DNA from: Corynebacterium camporealensis
Lineage (GTDB): Bacteria > Actinomycetota > Actinomycetes > Mycobacteriales > Mycobacteriaceae
Assembly (NCBI RefSeq): GCF_000980815.1
Contig: NZ_CP011311.1
Span: forward strand, 1,627,815-1,691,814
Length of the DNA stretch: 64,000 nt
Direction of reading: 5' to 3'
Shown here: in pieces, positions 36,357 through 47,342 of the stretch
Layout: each line of letters starts with the position of its first letter
How positions within the stretch are numbered: the first letter of the stretch is position 1
Notes under the pieces: generated by a model
The model's database searches: none
The model's input: the letters and a program-made list of their open reading frames with translations, nothing else
What the model was told of the DNA's origin: nothing
Translations under genes and position numbers: made by a program

Positions 36357-36941
36357 GTGACTTACGCAATCCGCCGCTTAACCCCCCGGGAGTTTTCACT
36401 GCTGGCTCCCCAGCTTGTCGATATCTACATCGAAGCCATGGACTACTCCCCCAGCATCCACGCCAAAAGTGTGCGCGGCTGGCGCAACGACATGCAACGC
36501 GCCGGCTTCCAGACTGTCATCGCCGAAGACGACACCGGCGTGGTCGGCATGGCCTATGGCTTTATCGGCTCCCCTGATACCTGGTGGGATCAGCAACTGC
36601 GCCGCGGATTAGTCAAAGAAGGCGGCCCTACTGCCGCCCAGGCCAAAGTGCTCCAAAACTACTTTGAGCTCGCCGAGATTCATGTGCTGCCCAGGTGTCA
36701 GGGACGGGGCATCGGCAAGCAATTAGCACAGAACCTGCTGTGGAATGCCCCCGCGCGGCATTGCCTGCTGTCCACCCCGGAAGTCGACGGCGAGCAGAAC
36801 AACGCTTTCGGGCTCTACCGGCATTTAGGTTTCGTCGATTTTCTGCGCAATCTGCGCTACCCGGCCGATACGCGCGGTTTCGCCATTTTAGTCGCCACGC
36901 TGCCACTACACCCGAGGGTTGAGCAATCTCCGGAAAGCTAG
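36357..36941 (+). CDS. GNAT-family N-acetyltransferase
   Basis: A protein of about 194 residues with a GNAT fold: the acetyl-CoA pyrophosphate loop RCQGRGIGKQ, preceded by the beta-strand FELAEIHVL, and a C-terminal FGLYRHLGFVDF, which is the usual last motif. The substrate cannot be predicted. I place the start at the GTG at 36357, just before the conserved TYAIRRLTPREF; the frame extends upstream to a TTG at 36321, which lacks support. The gene ends 17 bases before idsB, but idsB has its own leaderless promoter. Confidence 0.82.
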   Translation: MTYAIRRLTPREFSLLAPQLVDIYIEAMDYSPSIHAKSVRGWRNDMQRAGFQTVIAEDDTGVVGMAYGFIGSPDTWWDQQLRRGLVKEGGPTAAQAKVLQNYFELAEIHVLPRCQGRGIGKQLAQNLLWNAPARHCLLSTPEVDGEQNNAFGLYRHLGFVDFLRNLRYPADTRGFAILVATLPLHPRVEQSPES

Positions 36942-36958
36942 ACGGTATCGTAGCTACT

Positions 36959-38050
36959 GTGACTTTCCCGAATGTGCCCTCGCTTGCCGATGTCCCCTCC
37001 ACCACCCAGGAGCTCTTATCTGAGTTCTTGGAGGCCCGGCGTCCTCAGGTCGCCGAGATTGGGCAGCCGGTTACGCAGGCAACGCAGTTTCTGGAAGATT
37101 TCGTACTCGGCGGCGGCAAGCGCATTCGTCCGCTGTATGCCTGGGCAGGTTTCATTGGCGCCGACGGTCTCGATGGCGACGAGGACCCGCAGGCCGTGTT
37201 GCGTGCTGCGGCATCCCTGGAGTTCATCCAAGCTTGCGCGCTGATTCACGACGACATCATCGACGCCTCCGATACCCGCCGCGGAAATCCGACCGTGCAC
37301 CGCGGGGTGGCTGCGCTGCACTGGGAGGCCGGCTATCAGGGTTCGCCGGAGTTTTTCGGCCAGTCGGTGGCAATTTTGGTCGGTGACCTGGCTTTGGCCT
37401 GGAGTGAGGACATGCTGCAGGATTCCGGTCTCTCGGCTGCTGCGCTCCAACGCGTGCGCGAGCCGTGGCGTGCCATGCGCACCGAGGTTATCGGCGGCCA
37501 GCTGCTCGACATCACTTTGGAAGCTCAGGGCTCGGAGTCCGTTGAGCTGGCCGATGCGGTCAACCGCTACAAGACTGCCGCCTACACCATCGAGCGCCCG
37601 CTACACATTGGAGCCGCGCTTGCCGATGCCCCCTCCCACCTCATCGACGCCTTCCGCGGCTATGGGCGCGATATCGGCATTGCTTTCCAGCTCCGCGACG
37701 ACCAGCTTGGCGTGTTCGGTGACCCTTCTGTTACCGGCAAGCCAGCTGGCGATGACCTGCGCGAAGGCAAGCGTACCGTGCTGCTAGCACTCGCGTTACA
37801 GGAACTCGACGAGAAGGACCCGTCTGCGGCTGCGACGTTGCGCGCTGGTGTGGGCAATGTGAGCGAGCCAGAAGAATTGGCGAAGTTGTCGCAGATTATT
37901 GAGGATTCGGGGGCTCCTGGGCTCATCGAAAAGCGTATTGCTCGGTTGACTGAGTCGGGGCTGAACCATCTGCGCGCAGCGGACGTCTCCGATGAGGTCA
38001 CGGCGACGCTGGAAGAACTTGCCCACAAGGCCACGGCGCGGCGCGCGTAG
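36959..38050 (+). CDS. idsB: Polyprenyl diphosphate synthase
   Basis: A 363-residue trans-isoprenyl diphosphate synthase. The first Asp-rich motif DDIID (98-102, in LIHDDIIDASDTRRG) and the second, RDDQLGVFGD, are intact, with GGGKRIRP at 52-59 for diphosphate binding. Product length (geranylgeranyl or longer) cannot be decided; the equivalent gene beside mptA in relatives is idsA2/idsB, feeding the lipid carriers of arabinogalactan and lipoarabinomannan synthesis. The GTG start is leaderless: TATCGT (36946-36951) ends 7 bases before it. mptA follows after 6 bases. Confidence 0.9.
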   Translation: MTFPNVPSLADVPSTTQELLSEFLEARRPQVAEIGQPVTQATQFLEDFVLGGGKRIRPLYAWAGFIGADGLDGDEDPQAVLRAAASLEFIQACALIHDDIIDASDTRRGNPTVHRGVAALHWEAGYQGSPEFFGQSVAILVGDLALAWSEDMLQDSGLSAAALQRVREPWRAMRTEVIGGQLLDITLEAQGSESVELADAVNRYKTAAYTIERPLHIGAALADAPSHLIDAFRGYGRDIGIAFQLRDDQLGVFGDPSVTGKPAGDDLREGKRTVLLALALQELDEKDPSAAATLRAGVGNVSEPEELAKLSQIIEDSGAPGLIEKRIARLTESGLNHLRAADVSDEVTATLEELAHKATARRA

Positions 38051-38056
38051 AACGTC

Positions 38057-39577
38057 ATGGATAAACGCAAGACGTATAGCTTCACAGTCCCCGGCGCGCT
38101 GCCGCTGGGCGTGTTCGGCTCAGTGGTGCTGTTGTTCGCGTCCTTTTCGGGGGGCGCGACGCGTAACCAGGGCGGGCTTTTAGAAGCTCTCAACATTGGC
38201 TTTTTGGCCTATGGCCACGGGCGCAACCTGGGCATGCTGGCCTATTGGATTGGCCTGATTGCGCTGGTGCTGGCGTGGGTGCTGGCGGCACGTCAGGTGA
38301 TTGTGCCGCATCTGCGCGGTGAGATGCCCGATGCTTATCGACGCATCCGCACCATGCTCATCGCCTGGACTGCTCCCCTGCTGCTGGCTGCACCGCTGGC
38401 CTCGCGCGATGTGTACTCGTACCTGATGCAAGGTGCGATGGTCCGCGATGGCTTCGACCCCTATACGGAAGGCCCGGCAGTTAATCCGGGACCGTTCCTG
38501 TTGGAGGTCTCCCCGGACTGGCGTAATACGACGACTCCTTATGGCCCGCTGCACTTATGGATGGGCGAAGGGGTGACGCGCCTGGTGGGCGACAATGTTG
38601 CTGCCGGAATGATTGTCTACAAGGTCATCTCGGTGCTGGGCTTTGTGGGTATTGCGTGGGCGGTCACACGCATTGCGCGGAAGCTCGGCGGTAATGCGGC
38701 ATTAGCGCTGTGGCTGGGCGTGGCCAATCCGGTGGTTGTGCTGCACTTGATTGGTGGCATGCACAACGAATCCACGATGGTCGCGTTGGTTTCTATTGGC
38801 CTGCTGGCTGCACTGCACCAGCGCTTCCACATCGCACTGATTCTGGTCGGTATTGCCGTGGCAATGAAGGCGACGGCACTGATTGCGATGCCGTTTATCG
38901 TCTGGTTGATGGTCCAGCACTATGCGGGCAAGGCGTCGTTTGCCAAGCAGGCAGGTGTGTTTGTGGTCTCCGGCATCGTGGCCGTGGTGGAGATTGTCAT
39001 TGCGCTGGCGGTGATCACATGGGCCTCGGGGCTCACGTGGGGTTGGCTATCCGAGATTACCGGCAACTCGAAGGTCATTAACCCGCTGGCCGGTCCGACG
39101 CTGCTGACAGACATCATCGCGCCGCTGCTGCAGGTGATTAACCCGGATATTAGCTACAACGCGGTCCTGGAGGTCCTGCGCACCATCGCCACGGTCTTCA
39201 TGCTGGTGGGCCTGGTGGCTGTGTGGTGGCTGAGCCGCCACAACGCGCGGACAGCGATTATGGGCACCGCGGCGGCCTACCAAGTGGCGTTTATTTTCAA
39301 CTCGGTCACCCTGCCCTGGTACTACGTCTCGGTGTTGACGCTGCTGGGTACCTTCCGCCCGCCATCCTGGCTGATTAAGCTGGCCACCGGCGCCTCGGTC
39401 TTTATCGGCCTGGCCTTTGCCAGCGACGGCAACCACCAGCTCTACAACTGGTGGTGGGTCCTCGGCATGGCGATCGCTACGTGGTTTATCACCCAGTGGG
39501 CGCTTGCGGGGTGGCCGCAAGCGGGAGAAAAGGAAGACGAAAAAACTAAAAAGCCATCGCCTGCGCGCGCCGAATAA
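38057..39577 (+). CDS. mptA: Alpha-1,6-mannosyltransferase MptA (GT-C)
   Basis: A 506-residue GT-C glycosyltransferase with roughly a dozen transmembrane helices. It extends the alpha-1,6-mannan backbone of lipomannan and lipoarabinomannan using polyprenyl-phosphate mannose outside the membrane. The first extracellular loop has the acidic motif SRDVYSYL (Asp118) and DPYTEGP. The identification as MptA rests on the family and on the order idsB-mptA-(Rv2175c)-pknL-aroG, the same as around Rv2174 in M. tuberculosis. The last 32 bases overlap the end of the converging Rv2175c-like gene, and the C-terminal tail is basic. Confidence 0.9.
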   Translation: MDKRKTYSFTVPGALPLGVFGSVVLLFASFSGGATRNQGGLLEALNIGFLAYGHGRNLGMLAYWIGLIALVLAWVLAARQVIVPHLRGEMPDAYRRIRTMLIAWTAPLLLAAPLASRDVYSYLMQGAMVRDGFDPYTEGPAVNPGPFLLEVSPDWRNTTTPYGPLHLWMGEGVTRLVGDNVAAGMIVYKVISVLGFVGIAWAVTRIARKLGGNAALALWLGVANPVVVLHLIGGMHNESTMVALVSIGLLAALHQRFHIALILVGIAVAMKATALIAMPFIVWLMVQHYAGKASFAKQAGVFVVSGIVAVVEIVIALAVITWASGLTWGWLSEITGNSKVINPLAGPTLLTDIIAPLLQVINPDISYNAVLEVLRTIATVFMLVGLVAVWWLSRHNARTAIMGTAAAYQVAFIFNSVTLPWYYVSVLTLLGTFRPPSWLIKLATGASVFIGLAFASDGNHQLYNWWWVLGMAIATWFITQWALAGWPQAGEKEDEKTKKPSPARAE

Positions 39578-39917
39578 CCTCGCGCGCCAAATGCCCGTGC
39601 AGGCCGTCAATCGGGCGGCCAGGCAAGGAATCGTCCTCGGTAAACAGGTGGGCCAGGATGGCTTCGTCGTCGTAGCCGCCATCGCTAAGCACTGTGATAA
39701 CCCCGGTAACGTGCTTGGAAATGACGCCCTTGTCGTTGAAAAACAACGCCGGGACCAAGCGGGTGCCCTCCGGGTTGCGCCAGGCGATGAACTTGCGCGC
39801 ATGCATCAAGTCATGGACGCGGGTAATGGGCAGGTCGAGTTTCTCGGCGACATCGGCAAGCGTGAGCATCTGCTCGCCGGCCAGCAGTTCTTCTAAGTTT
39901 TTCTCGCTAGTAGTCAC
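39546..39917 (-). CDS. Rv2175c-like winged-helix DNA-binding protein
   Basis: A 123-residue protein resembling M. tuberculosis Rv2175c, the DNA-binding substrate of the kinase PknL. The N-terminus carries a winged-helix/MerR-like segment (MLTLADVAEKLDLPITRVHDLM) and the C-terminus a helical domain ending REVIRRAQAMAF. The phospho-acceptor Thr of Rv2175c lies in an N-terminal TT; TTSEKN occurs at the start here. The start is a GTG at 39917: TAAGGT (39930-39925) lies 7 bases upstream, so it is leaderless. The longer frame to 40037 overlaps the pknL start and is unlikely. It is divergent from pknL. Confidence 0.82.
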   Translation of the reverse strand: MTTSEKNLEELLAGEQMLTLADVAEKLDLPITRVHDLMHARKFIAWRNPEGTRLVPALFFNDKGVISKHVTGVITVLSDGGYDDEAILAHLFTEDDSLPGRPIDGLHGHLAREVIRRAQAMAF

Positions 39918-39973
39918 AGACACCACCTTAACCCTGATTTCCCTTCGCGCTGGAATCAGCCATACTGGGGTGC
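39918..39973. promoter_or_regulatory. Divergent leaderless promoters of pknL and its partner gene
   Basis: Only 56 bases separate the two start codons. TAAGGT (39930-39925, minus) and CATACT (39961-39966, plus) each end 7 bases before their start codons. Little room remains for -35 boxes, so the two polymerases would compete or share the same stretch. Confidence 0.55.
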
Positions 39974-42708
<2,735 letters not shown>

Positions 42709-43227
42709 TTAGTTAATCGACTTTTTGACCTGTGATGATCGCGATAGTGGGAGTTTTTCCTGGCAGGTGCGGAATTTGCGAAGGTTGTGGCGGGCATCGA
42801 TAAGCGCATCGTGGTTGCCGTCTGGAATGGCCGGAAGCTGCGGGCGCCCGGCGAATTCCCAGTACTGTTTGAGCTCGCGGGTAAAGCGCGGCAGCTGCTT
42901 GGGCAGGCCGGCCATATCGCCCCAGAGTTGTGCCAGGACGACGTGGTCGTAGGCGCCGACCCATGCCCACAGCTCGACGGGGCCGGAGCCGCGGGTAAGA
43001 AATTCTAGGAGTTCGTCACGGATGCGGGCGCGCGACTTCCACACTGGGTCACGCGGGCTCGGAAGCTTGTCGAGCACGTTGTCGCGGACCCAGGCATTGG
43101 CACGGGCGGGATCGAAGTCGGTGGATACGGCGTAGTATTCGCTACCGTCTTCACCAACGATGCCGATGGAAACCAGTTCAATGGTGTTTCCATCCTCGAT
43201 GAATTCGGTGTCATAGAAGTAGCGCAC
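42709..43227 (-). CDS. RNase AS-like 3'-5' exoribonuclease
   Basis: A 172-residue DEDDh-fold nuclease like Rv2179c (RNase AS), which shortens adenosine-rich RNA ends. The metal-binding residues are visible: Asp6 and Glu8 in FYDTEFIEDG, Asp94 in GAYDHVVL, and His139 and Asp144 in GNHDALIDARHNL. Length agrees with the family. It lies upstream of aroG on the same strand (33-base gap), the same relation as Rv2179c-Rv2178c, and 11 bases from an acyltransferase gene. Confidence 0.9.
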   Translation of the reverse strand: MRYFYDTEFIEDGNTIELVSIGIVGEDGSEYYAVSTDFDPARANAWVRDNVLDKLPSPRDPVWKSRARIRDELLEFLTRGSGPVELWAWVGAYDHVVLAQLWGDMAGLPKQLPRFTRELKQYWEFAGRPQLPAIPDGNHDALIDARHNLRKFRTCQEKLPLSRSSQVKKSIN

Positions 43228-43238
43228 AGAAAACCAGC

Positions 43239-44420
43239 CTAGTCGGCGCCTTTTGTGGGTTTGTCATCGCCCGGCTGTGGATGGCCGGTGACAAAAGGTT
43301 CAGCAAAACGTCGGATCTTGCCCAGCGGCGGCGGGTTAAGTGTCCAGCCCACATAGGGCAGCTTGCCGATGACCCACAGCACCAGCGAGGCCAATCCAGC
43401 GAAGAAGAAGCAGGCGATGAGCCAGAACCAGGTGTTTTCGAGTGGCCAGGCGCCGTTGAGGCTGATCTCGAAGTCGGTAAAGGACATGATGTAGCCGTAG
43501 CCGACGGTCAGGCCAATGGGGTGGCCAAGATAAATCGGCAGGGTGTGGCGGCCGATAAAACGCAGCATGTGCGATAGGCCTGGGATGTGTGCGATGAGCA
43601 CGGCGCCGACGATGCCGGCGGGGGTTTCTAGGGTTTGCTCGACGAAGCGGACGAGGATGTGGGCGTCGCCGCGGTCGAGGAAGTCTGCGCCGGGAAAAAT
43701 CCATGGGATGGCGACATCGCCGGGGTTGTTGTCCCAGGCGCGGCGGATGAGGAAGCCTGCCAGGTAGCTTAAGACTGCAGAGGCGTAGGCGATGATGGTC
43801 AGGGGTGTCCACTGGCCTTTGAAGGGGGCATCGGCAGCTGCGGCGAACTTGGTGATGGGACCGCGCAGGTAGGCAGCGCCAACGAAGATAGGCAGGAACA
43901 TCATGGCTTTGCCGATGAAGTAGAACTGGTCTTGCCAGGCAAAGACGATGATGGGCCAGAAGCTCAAAATGATGGCGGCCCAGGCGGGCAGCTTGCGTAC
44001 GGCCCAGAGGAAAAGGTTGAAGACAATCAGGGCATGGATGAACCAGCCCATCGTGTGGCCGAAAAAGAGGTTGTAGAGCAGTTCTTGCCAACCCAGCAGC
44101 GGGGTGCCTAGGTCCCAGTGCCACTGCAGTTTCTTGGTCCACAGCTCGACGGTGACCCAGACGATGTAGGGCACGAGGAAGAACCACAGGCGGCGGGTGA
44201 AGAGCTCACGCAGGCTAAAACGGAAGACCTTCGCGGAAAAATAACCGCTGACGAGGAAGAACAGCGGCATGCGTAGGGGATCGAGCCAGACGTTGAGGTC
44301 GAAAAGCCAGGTTTCTTGGGATTCCGGCACAGCCAGGGTGATGTGCAATAGCACGACGCCAAGGATGGAAATGCCCTTGGCGATATCTGGCCATGCCAGC
44401 CGTTCCTTAGGGGAAGGCAC
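43239..44420 (-). CDS. Acyltransferase-3 family membrane protein
   Basis: A 393-residue multi-pass protein of the acyltransferase 3 (OafA/NodX-like) family: N-terminal WPDIAKGISILGVVLLH carries the catalytic His, and about ten helices follow. Such enzymes acylate sugars, lipids or trehalose mycolate (the TmaT type) at the cell envelope, but the acceptor is not known here. It sits 2 bases from plsC on the same strand, suggesting an acylation operon (plsC - acyltransferase - RNase AS - aroG). An acidic-basic tail (VTGHPQPGDDKPTKGAD) ends the protein. Confidence 0.85.
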   Translation of the reverse strand: MPSPKERLAWPDIAKGISILGVVLLHITLAVPESQETWLFDLNVWLDPLRMPLFFLVSGYFSAKVFRFSLRELFTRRLWFFLVPYIVWVTVELWTKKLQWHWDLGTPLLGWQELLYNLFFGHTMGWFIHALIVFNLFLWAVRKLPAWAAIILSFWPIIVFAWQDQFYFIGKAMMFLPIFVGAAYLRGPITKFAAAADAPFKGQWTPLTIIAYASAVLSYLAGFLIRRAWDNNPGDVAIPWIFPGADFLDRGDAHILVRFVEQTLETPAGIVGAVLIAHIPGLSHMLRFIGRHTLPIYLGHPIGLTVGYGYIMSFTDFEISLNGAWPLENTWFWLIACFFFAGLASLVLWVIGKLPYVGWTLNPPPLGKIRRFAEPFVTGHPQPGDDKPTKGAD

Positions 44421-44422
44421 GG

Positions 44423-45154
44423 TTAGTATTCGGCTCCTTCCGGGTACCCGTGGCCAGCAGCCAGGGAGGCCTTCACATCGGAGGCGTAGACGTCAACGTA
44501 GGGCTTGTCCGCAAGATCGGCGAGGTGCCGCATGAAGTAATCGGTAAATGCGCGGGCGGTGTCGTGATCTTCGGGGTTCATGTTGTGCTCAGCGGCCCAG
44601 GCGTGCGGGTCGATGGGCTCGCCGATGACCACGCCGACGCGGGTGGGGCGCGGAATCCAGGAACCGATGGGGTTGGCCTTGCGGGAATCGTGCATGGCGA
44701 CGGGAATGACTTTTTCGCCGGTAAGCATGGCGATACGTGCCATGCCGGAGCGGCCCTTGTAAACGCGGCCGTCCGGGGAGCGGGTGCCTTCGGGGTAGAT
44801 GCCGAAGAGATCGCCGCGCTTTAGGACTTTTTGGGCGGTGGTGAGCATGGCATCGCCAGCTGTGCTGGTATCGCGCTCGATGGGTTCTTGGCCCACGGAG
44901 CTAAAGAACCACTTTTGCATGCGACCGACGAGGCCGGGGGTGGTGAAGTATTCCGACTTGGCCAGGAAGGTGATCTGGCGCGGACACAGCAGCGGGAAGT
45001 AGAACGAGTCCATCACGGCCTGGTGGTTAGAGGCCAAAATGGCTGGGCCTTCCTCGGGGATGTTGTCCATCCCTTTCGACCAGGGACGGTTCCATACCCG
45101 CAGGGCTGGGCCAAAGAAGATGTATTTGAAAGCCCAGTACCACTTGTTTTTCAT
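44423..45154 (-). CDS. plsC: 1-acyl-sn-glycerol-3-phosphate acyltransferase
   Basis: A 243-residue PlsC-type acyltransferase making phosphatidate from lysophosphatidate. The HX4D motif is NHQAVMD (His44, Asp49) and the glycerol-phosphate-binding motif is YPEGTRS (120-126); VIPVAM is the fourth block. There is one hydrophobic N-terminal segment. It sits between glk and the acyltransferase-3 gene, equal in position to Rv2182c. Phosphatidate supplies phosphatidylinositol and so, indirectly, the PimB' substrate encoded just upstream. Confidence 0.92.
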   Translation of the reverse strand: MKNKWYWAFKYIFFGPALRVWNRPWSKGMDNIPEEGPAILASNHQAVMDSFYFPLLCPRQITFLAKSEYFTTPGLVGRMQKWFFSSVGQEPIERDTSTAGDAMLTTAQKVLKRGDLFGIYPEGTRSPDGRVYKGRSGMARIAMLTGEKVIPVAMHDSRKANPIGSWIPRPTRVGVVIGEPIDPHAWAAEHNMNPEDHDTARAFTDYFMRHLADLADKPYVDVYASDVKASLAAGHGYPEGAEY

Positions 45155-45198
45155 CGCCTATGTCCTTTGCCGGAGTTGTGCTCGTGCTCGGAGGCCTT

Positions 45199-46152
45199 CT
45201 ACGCGCTGTGGCGCGCTAGGTCAGCGACGCCAATCATACCCGCCGCCGATCCCAATTCCGCGGTGGCCACACGGGCAAGGGGGCGATGGCCCGCTCCGAC
45301 GATGTTGTCGGCCATGCCGCGGCGTGCGGTATCTAAGAAGACGTCGGCGTCTTTGGACACTCCCCCGCCGACGACGATGAGTTCGGGGTCGAGCACATCG
45401 GCGACGATGGACAGGCCTTGGCCCAGCCAAGTGCCGAAGTCCTCCATGACGGCAACGGCCAGGGGGTCGTTGTTGCGGGCGGCTTGGGCGATGGCTTCGC
45501 CGCTGGGGCATTCGGGCAAGGTGGTCTCGAAGTGTGGGCGCAGTTCGGCGCACGTATCGGGCAAGGCGGTACCGGAGGCGTAGCGCTCGAGGCAGCCGCG
45601 TTTGCCGCAGGGGCACTGGCGACCATTGGGGACGGCAACGAGGTGGCCGAACTCGGGGGCGGTGCCGAAGGCGCCGCGGTAGATGGTGTCGTGAGTCATC
45701 AGCGTTGCGCCGATACCGGTGCCGACAGCGAAGAAGACCCAGTCTCGGGCGCCGCGGCCGGCTCCAAAGCGCCACTCGCCCCAGGCGGCGGAGTTGGCGT
45801 CGTGTTCGACGCGGACGGGCACTTCGAGGCGGTCTTGGAGAATCTGGCGCACGGGCGCATCGCGCCAGGGCAAGTGCGGGGCAAAGCGGACGCGCTCGCA
45901 GTCCGGATCGATGAATCCGGCGATGGCGAGGCCGACAGCGGAGATGTCGTGGTCGGCGTTGAGTTCGTCGACGATGCGGACGATGTCGTCTTCGAGTTGT
46001 GCGGTGCTGTGCGACGTCGGCAGGCTGCGGGTGTCGATAACCTGCCCGGAAGCGTCGACAACACCACCGCGCAGGTTGGTGCCACCGATATCAAAACCGA
46101 TGGTCAGGCCTTCGCGCGCGGTGGTGTCATAAGGCGCACTGAGTTCAGACAT
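45199..46152 (-). CDS. glk: ROK-family glucokinase
   Basis: A 317-residue sugar kinase of the ROK family. Phosphate-binding DIGGTN is at 21-26, the sugar-binding EHDAN at 116-120, and the zinc site GHLVAVPNGRQCPCGKRGC (His170, Cys180, Cys182, Cys187). There is no N-terminal DNA-binding domain, so it is an enzyme and not a repressor. Glucose phosphorylation by ATP is most likely, as for C. glutamicum Glk at the same chromosomal place; polyphosphate use cannot be excluded. The ATG lies 38 bases after the pimB stop. Confidence 0.92.
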   Translation of the reverse strand: MSELSAPYDTTAREGLTIGFDIGGTNLRGGVVDASGQVIDTRSLPTSHSTAQLEDDIVRIVDELNADHDISAVGLAIAGFIDPDCERVRFAPHLPWRDAPVRQILQDRLEVPVRVEHDANSAAWGEWRFGAGRGARDWVFFAVGTGIGATLMTHDTIYRGAFGTAPEFGHLVAVPNGRQCPCGKRGCLERYASGTALPDTCAELRPHFETTLPECPSGEAIAQAARNNDPLAVAVMEDFGTWLGQGLSIVADVLDPELIVVGGGVSKDADVFLDTARRGMADNIVGAGHRPLARVATAELGSAAGMIGVADLARHSA

Positions 46153-46160
46153 GAATTAAA

Positions 46161-46183
46161 GGATATACCGGCACCCGGTATCC
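46161..46183 (-). terminator. Weak terminator between pimB and glk
   Basis: TACCGG (46166-46171) pairs with CCGGTA (46175-46180) around a 3-base loop, extended by GGA/TCC. On the minus strand it is followed by TTTAATTC. It may end pimB transcripts, or belong to the glk promoter region. Confidence 0.45.
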
Positions 46184-46190
46184 GGTCACA

Positions 46191-47321
46191 TTAAGGTTCG
46201 AGCTCCAAAATACGGCGTAAACGCGCGCCCATGACCTCCCAGGTCCAGTTCTCCTCGACGTGCTTGCGACCGGCCTGGCCCATGGTCTGGCGGCGTTGGG
46301 GATCGGAGCAGAGTTCGTCGAGGGCCTGGGTGAGTTGGTCGAGGTTATTGCCTTCAACGACGATGCCGGTCTCTGGAGTAACGGTTTCGGGGGCGCCGCC
46401 GGAATCGCCGGCGATAACGGGCAGGCCGCAGGCTTGGGCTTCGAGGTAGACGATGCCTAAGCCTTCGACGTCGAGCCCTTTGCCTCGGGTGCGTGCCGGC
46501 ATGGCGAAAATGTCGGCGGCGTGCAGAGCCAGGCGGAGTTCGTCGGTGTCGGCGGCGCTGGTGATAGTCGCGTCGGGACAGTACATCTCGGCGAGTTCAA
46601 CGAGCGCGTCGTGGTAGCGGCCGCGGCCGATGATGAGTAACTGTGCGTCGGGGTGGTGTTTGCGGAGTTCTGGCATCGCGCGCAGGAGTTGGTCTTGACC
46701 TTTGCGGGGGACGAGGCGGGAGATGCAGGTGATGACGGGGGCAGCGGAAAGCGCAAAGTGCTGGCGGGCTGCTGCTTTGGTGGCGGTATCTGCTGGAGTG
46801 AAGTCGTCGAGGTTGACCGCGGAAGGCAGGTGCTCCCACTCAGGGTGTGGGCCGAAGGGGCGACGCAGGCGAGACAGCGTGTAGTCGGAGATGTAGGTGA
46901 TGACGTCAGCGCTGTTGCCGATGGCGCGGAGGGCTTGGCGGGAACCGGGCAGCATGGACCAGCCGACTTCGTGGCCATGGGTGGTGGCAACGACTTTGCG
47001 GGCGCCGGCGGCTTTGGCGGCTGTGCCCATCAGCGCTAGCGGTGCGGCGGCGCCGAACCAGACGACGTCGATGTTTTCTGCACGGATAATCTCCTGCATG
47101 CGGCAGATGGTTGCGGGAGTAGGCAGCATGACGGACCGTGGCCAGCGGATGATGTGCTGGGGTGAGGAGGCATCGTAAAGCGCTGCTGCTTTAGTGTCCT
47201 GCGTGGAGGCGAAGACGATGACATCGTCGGCGGGCAGGGTGGCGAGGAAATCCCGTAAGTATGACTGAATCCCACCGATAGTCGGTGGGAAGTCATTGGT
47301 GACAAGTAGAGTGCGCGCCAT
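46191..47321 (-). CDS. pimB: GDP-mannose-dependent phosphatidylinositol mannosyltransferase PimB'
   Basis: A 376-residue GT4 (GT-B fold) enzyme adding the second mannose to phosphatidylinositol monomannoside, at the base of lipomannan. N-terminal NDFPPTIGGIQSYL is the acceptor loop; THGHEVGW carries the conserved His; RLVPRKGQD and EAQACGLPVIAGDSGGAPE hold the donor-binding Arg/Lys and Glu motifs. C. glutamicum PimB' is encoded at the same place next to the NlpC/P60 genes. The start is the ATG at 47321: TAGGGT (47334-47329) ends 7 bases upstream, so it is leaderless; an upstream GTG at 47327 adds two codons. Confidence 0.93.
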   Translation of the reverse strand: MARTLLVTNDFPPTIGGIQSYLRDFLATLPADDVIVFASTQDTKAAALYDASSPQHIIRWPRSVMLPTPATICRMQEIIRAENIDVVWFGAAAPLALMGTAAKAAGARKVVATTHGHEVGWSMLPGSRQALRAIGNSADVITYISDYTLSRLRRPFGPHPEWEHLPSAVNLDDFTPADTATKAAARQHFALSAAPVITCISRLVPRKGQDQLLRAMPELRKHHPDAQLLIIGRGRYHDALVELAEMYCPDATITSAADTDELRLALHAADIFAMPARTRGKGLDVEGLGIVYLEAQACGLPVIAGDSGGAPETVTPETGIVVEGNNLDQLTQALDELCSDPQRRQTMGQAGRKHVEENWTWEVMGARLRRILELEP

Positions 47322-47342
47322 GGGCACTACCCTAGCGGAGTG

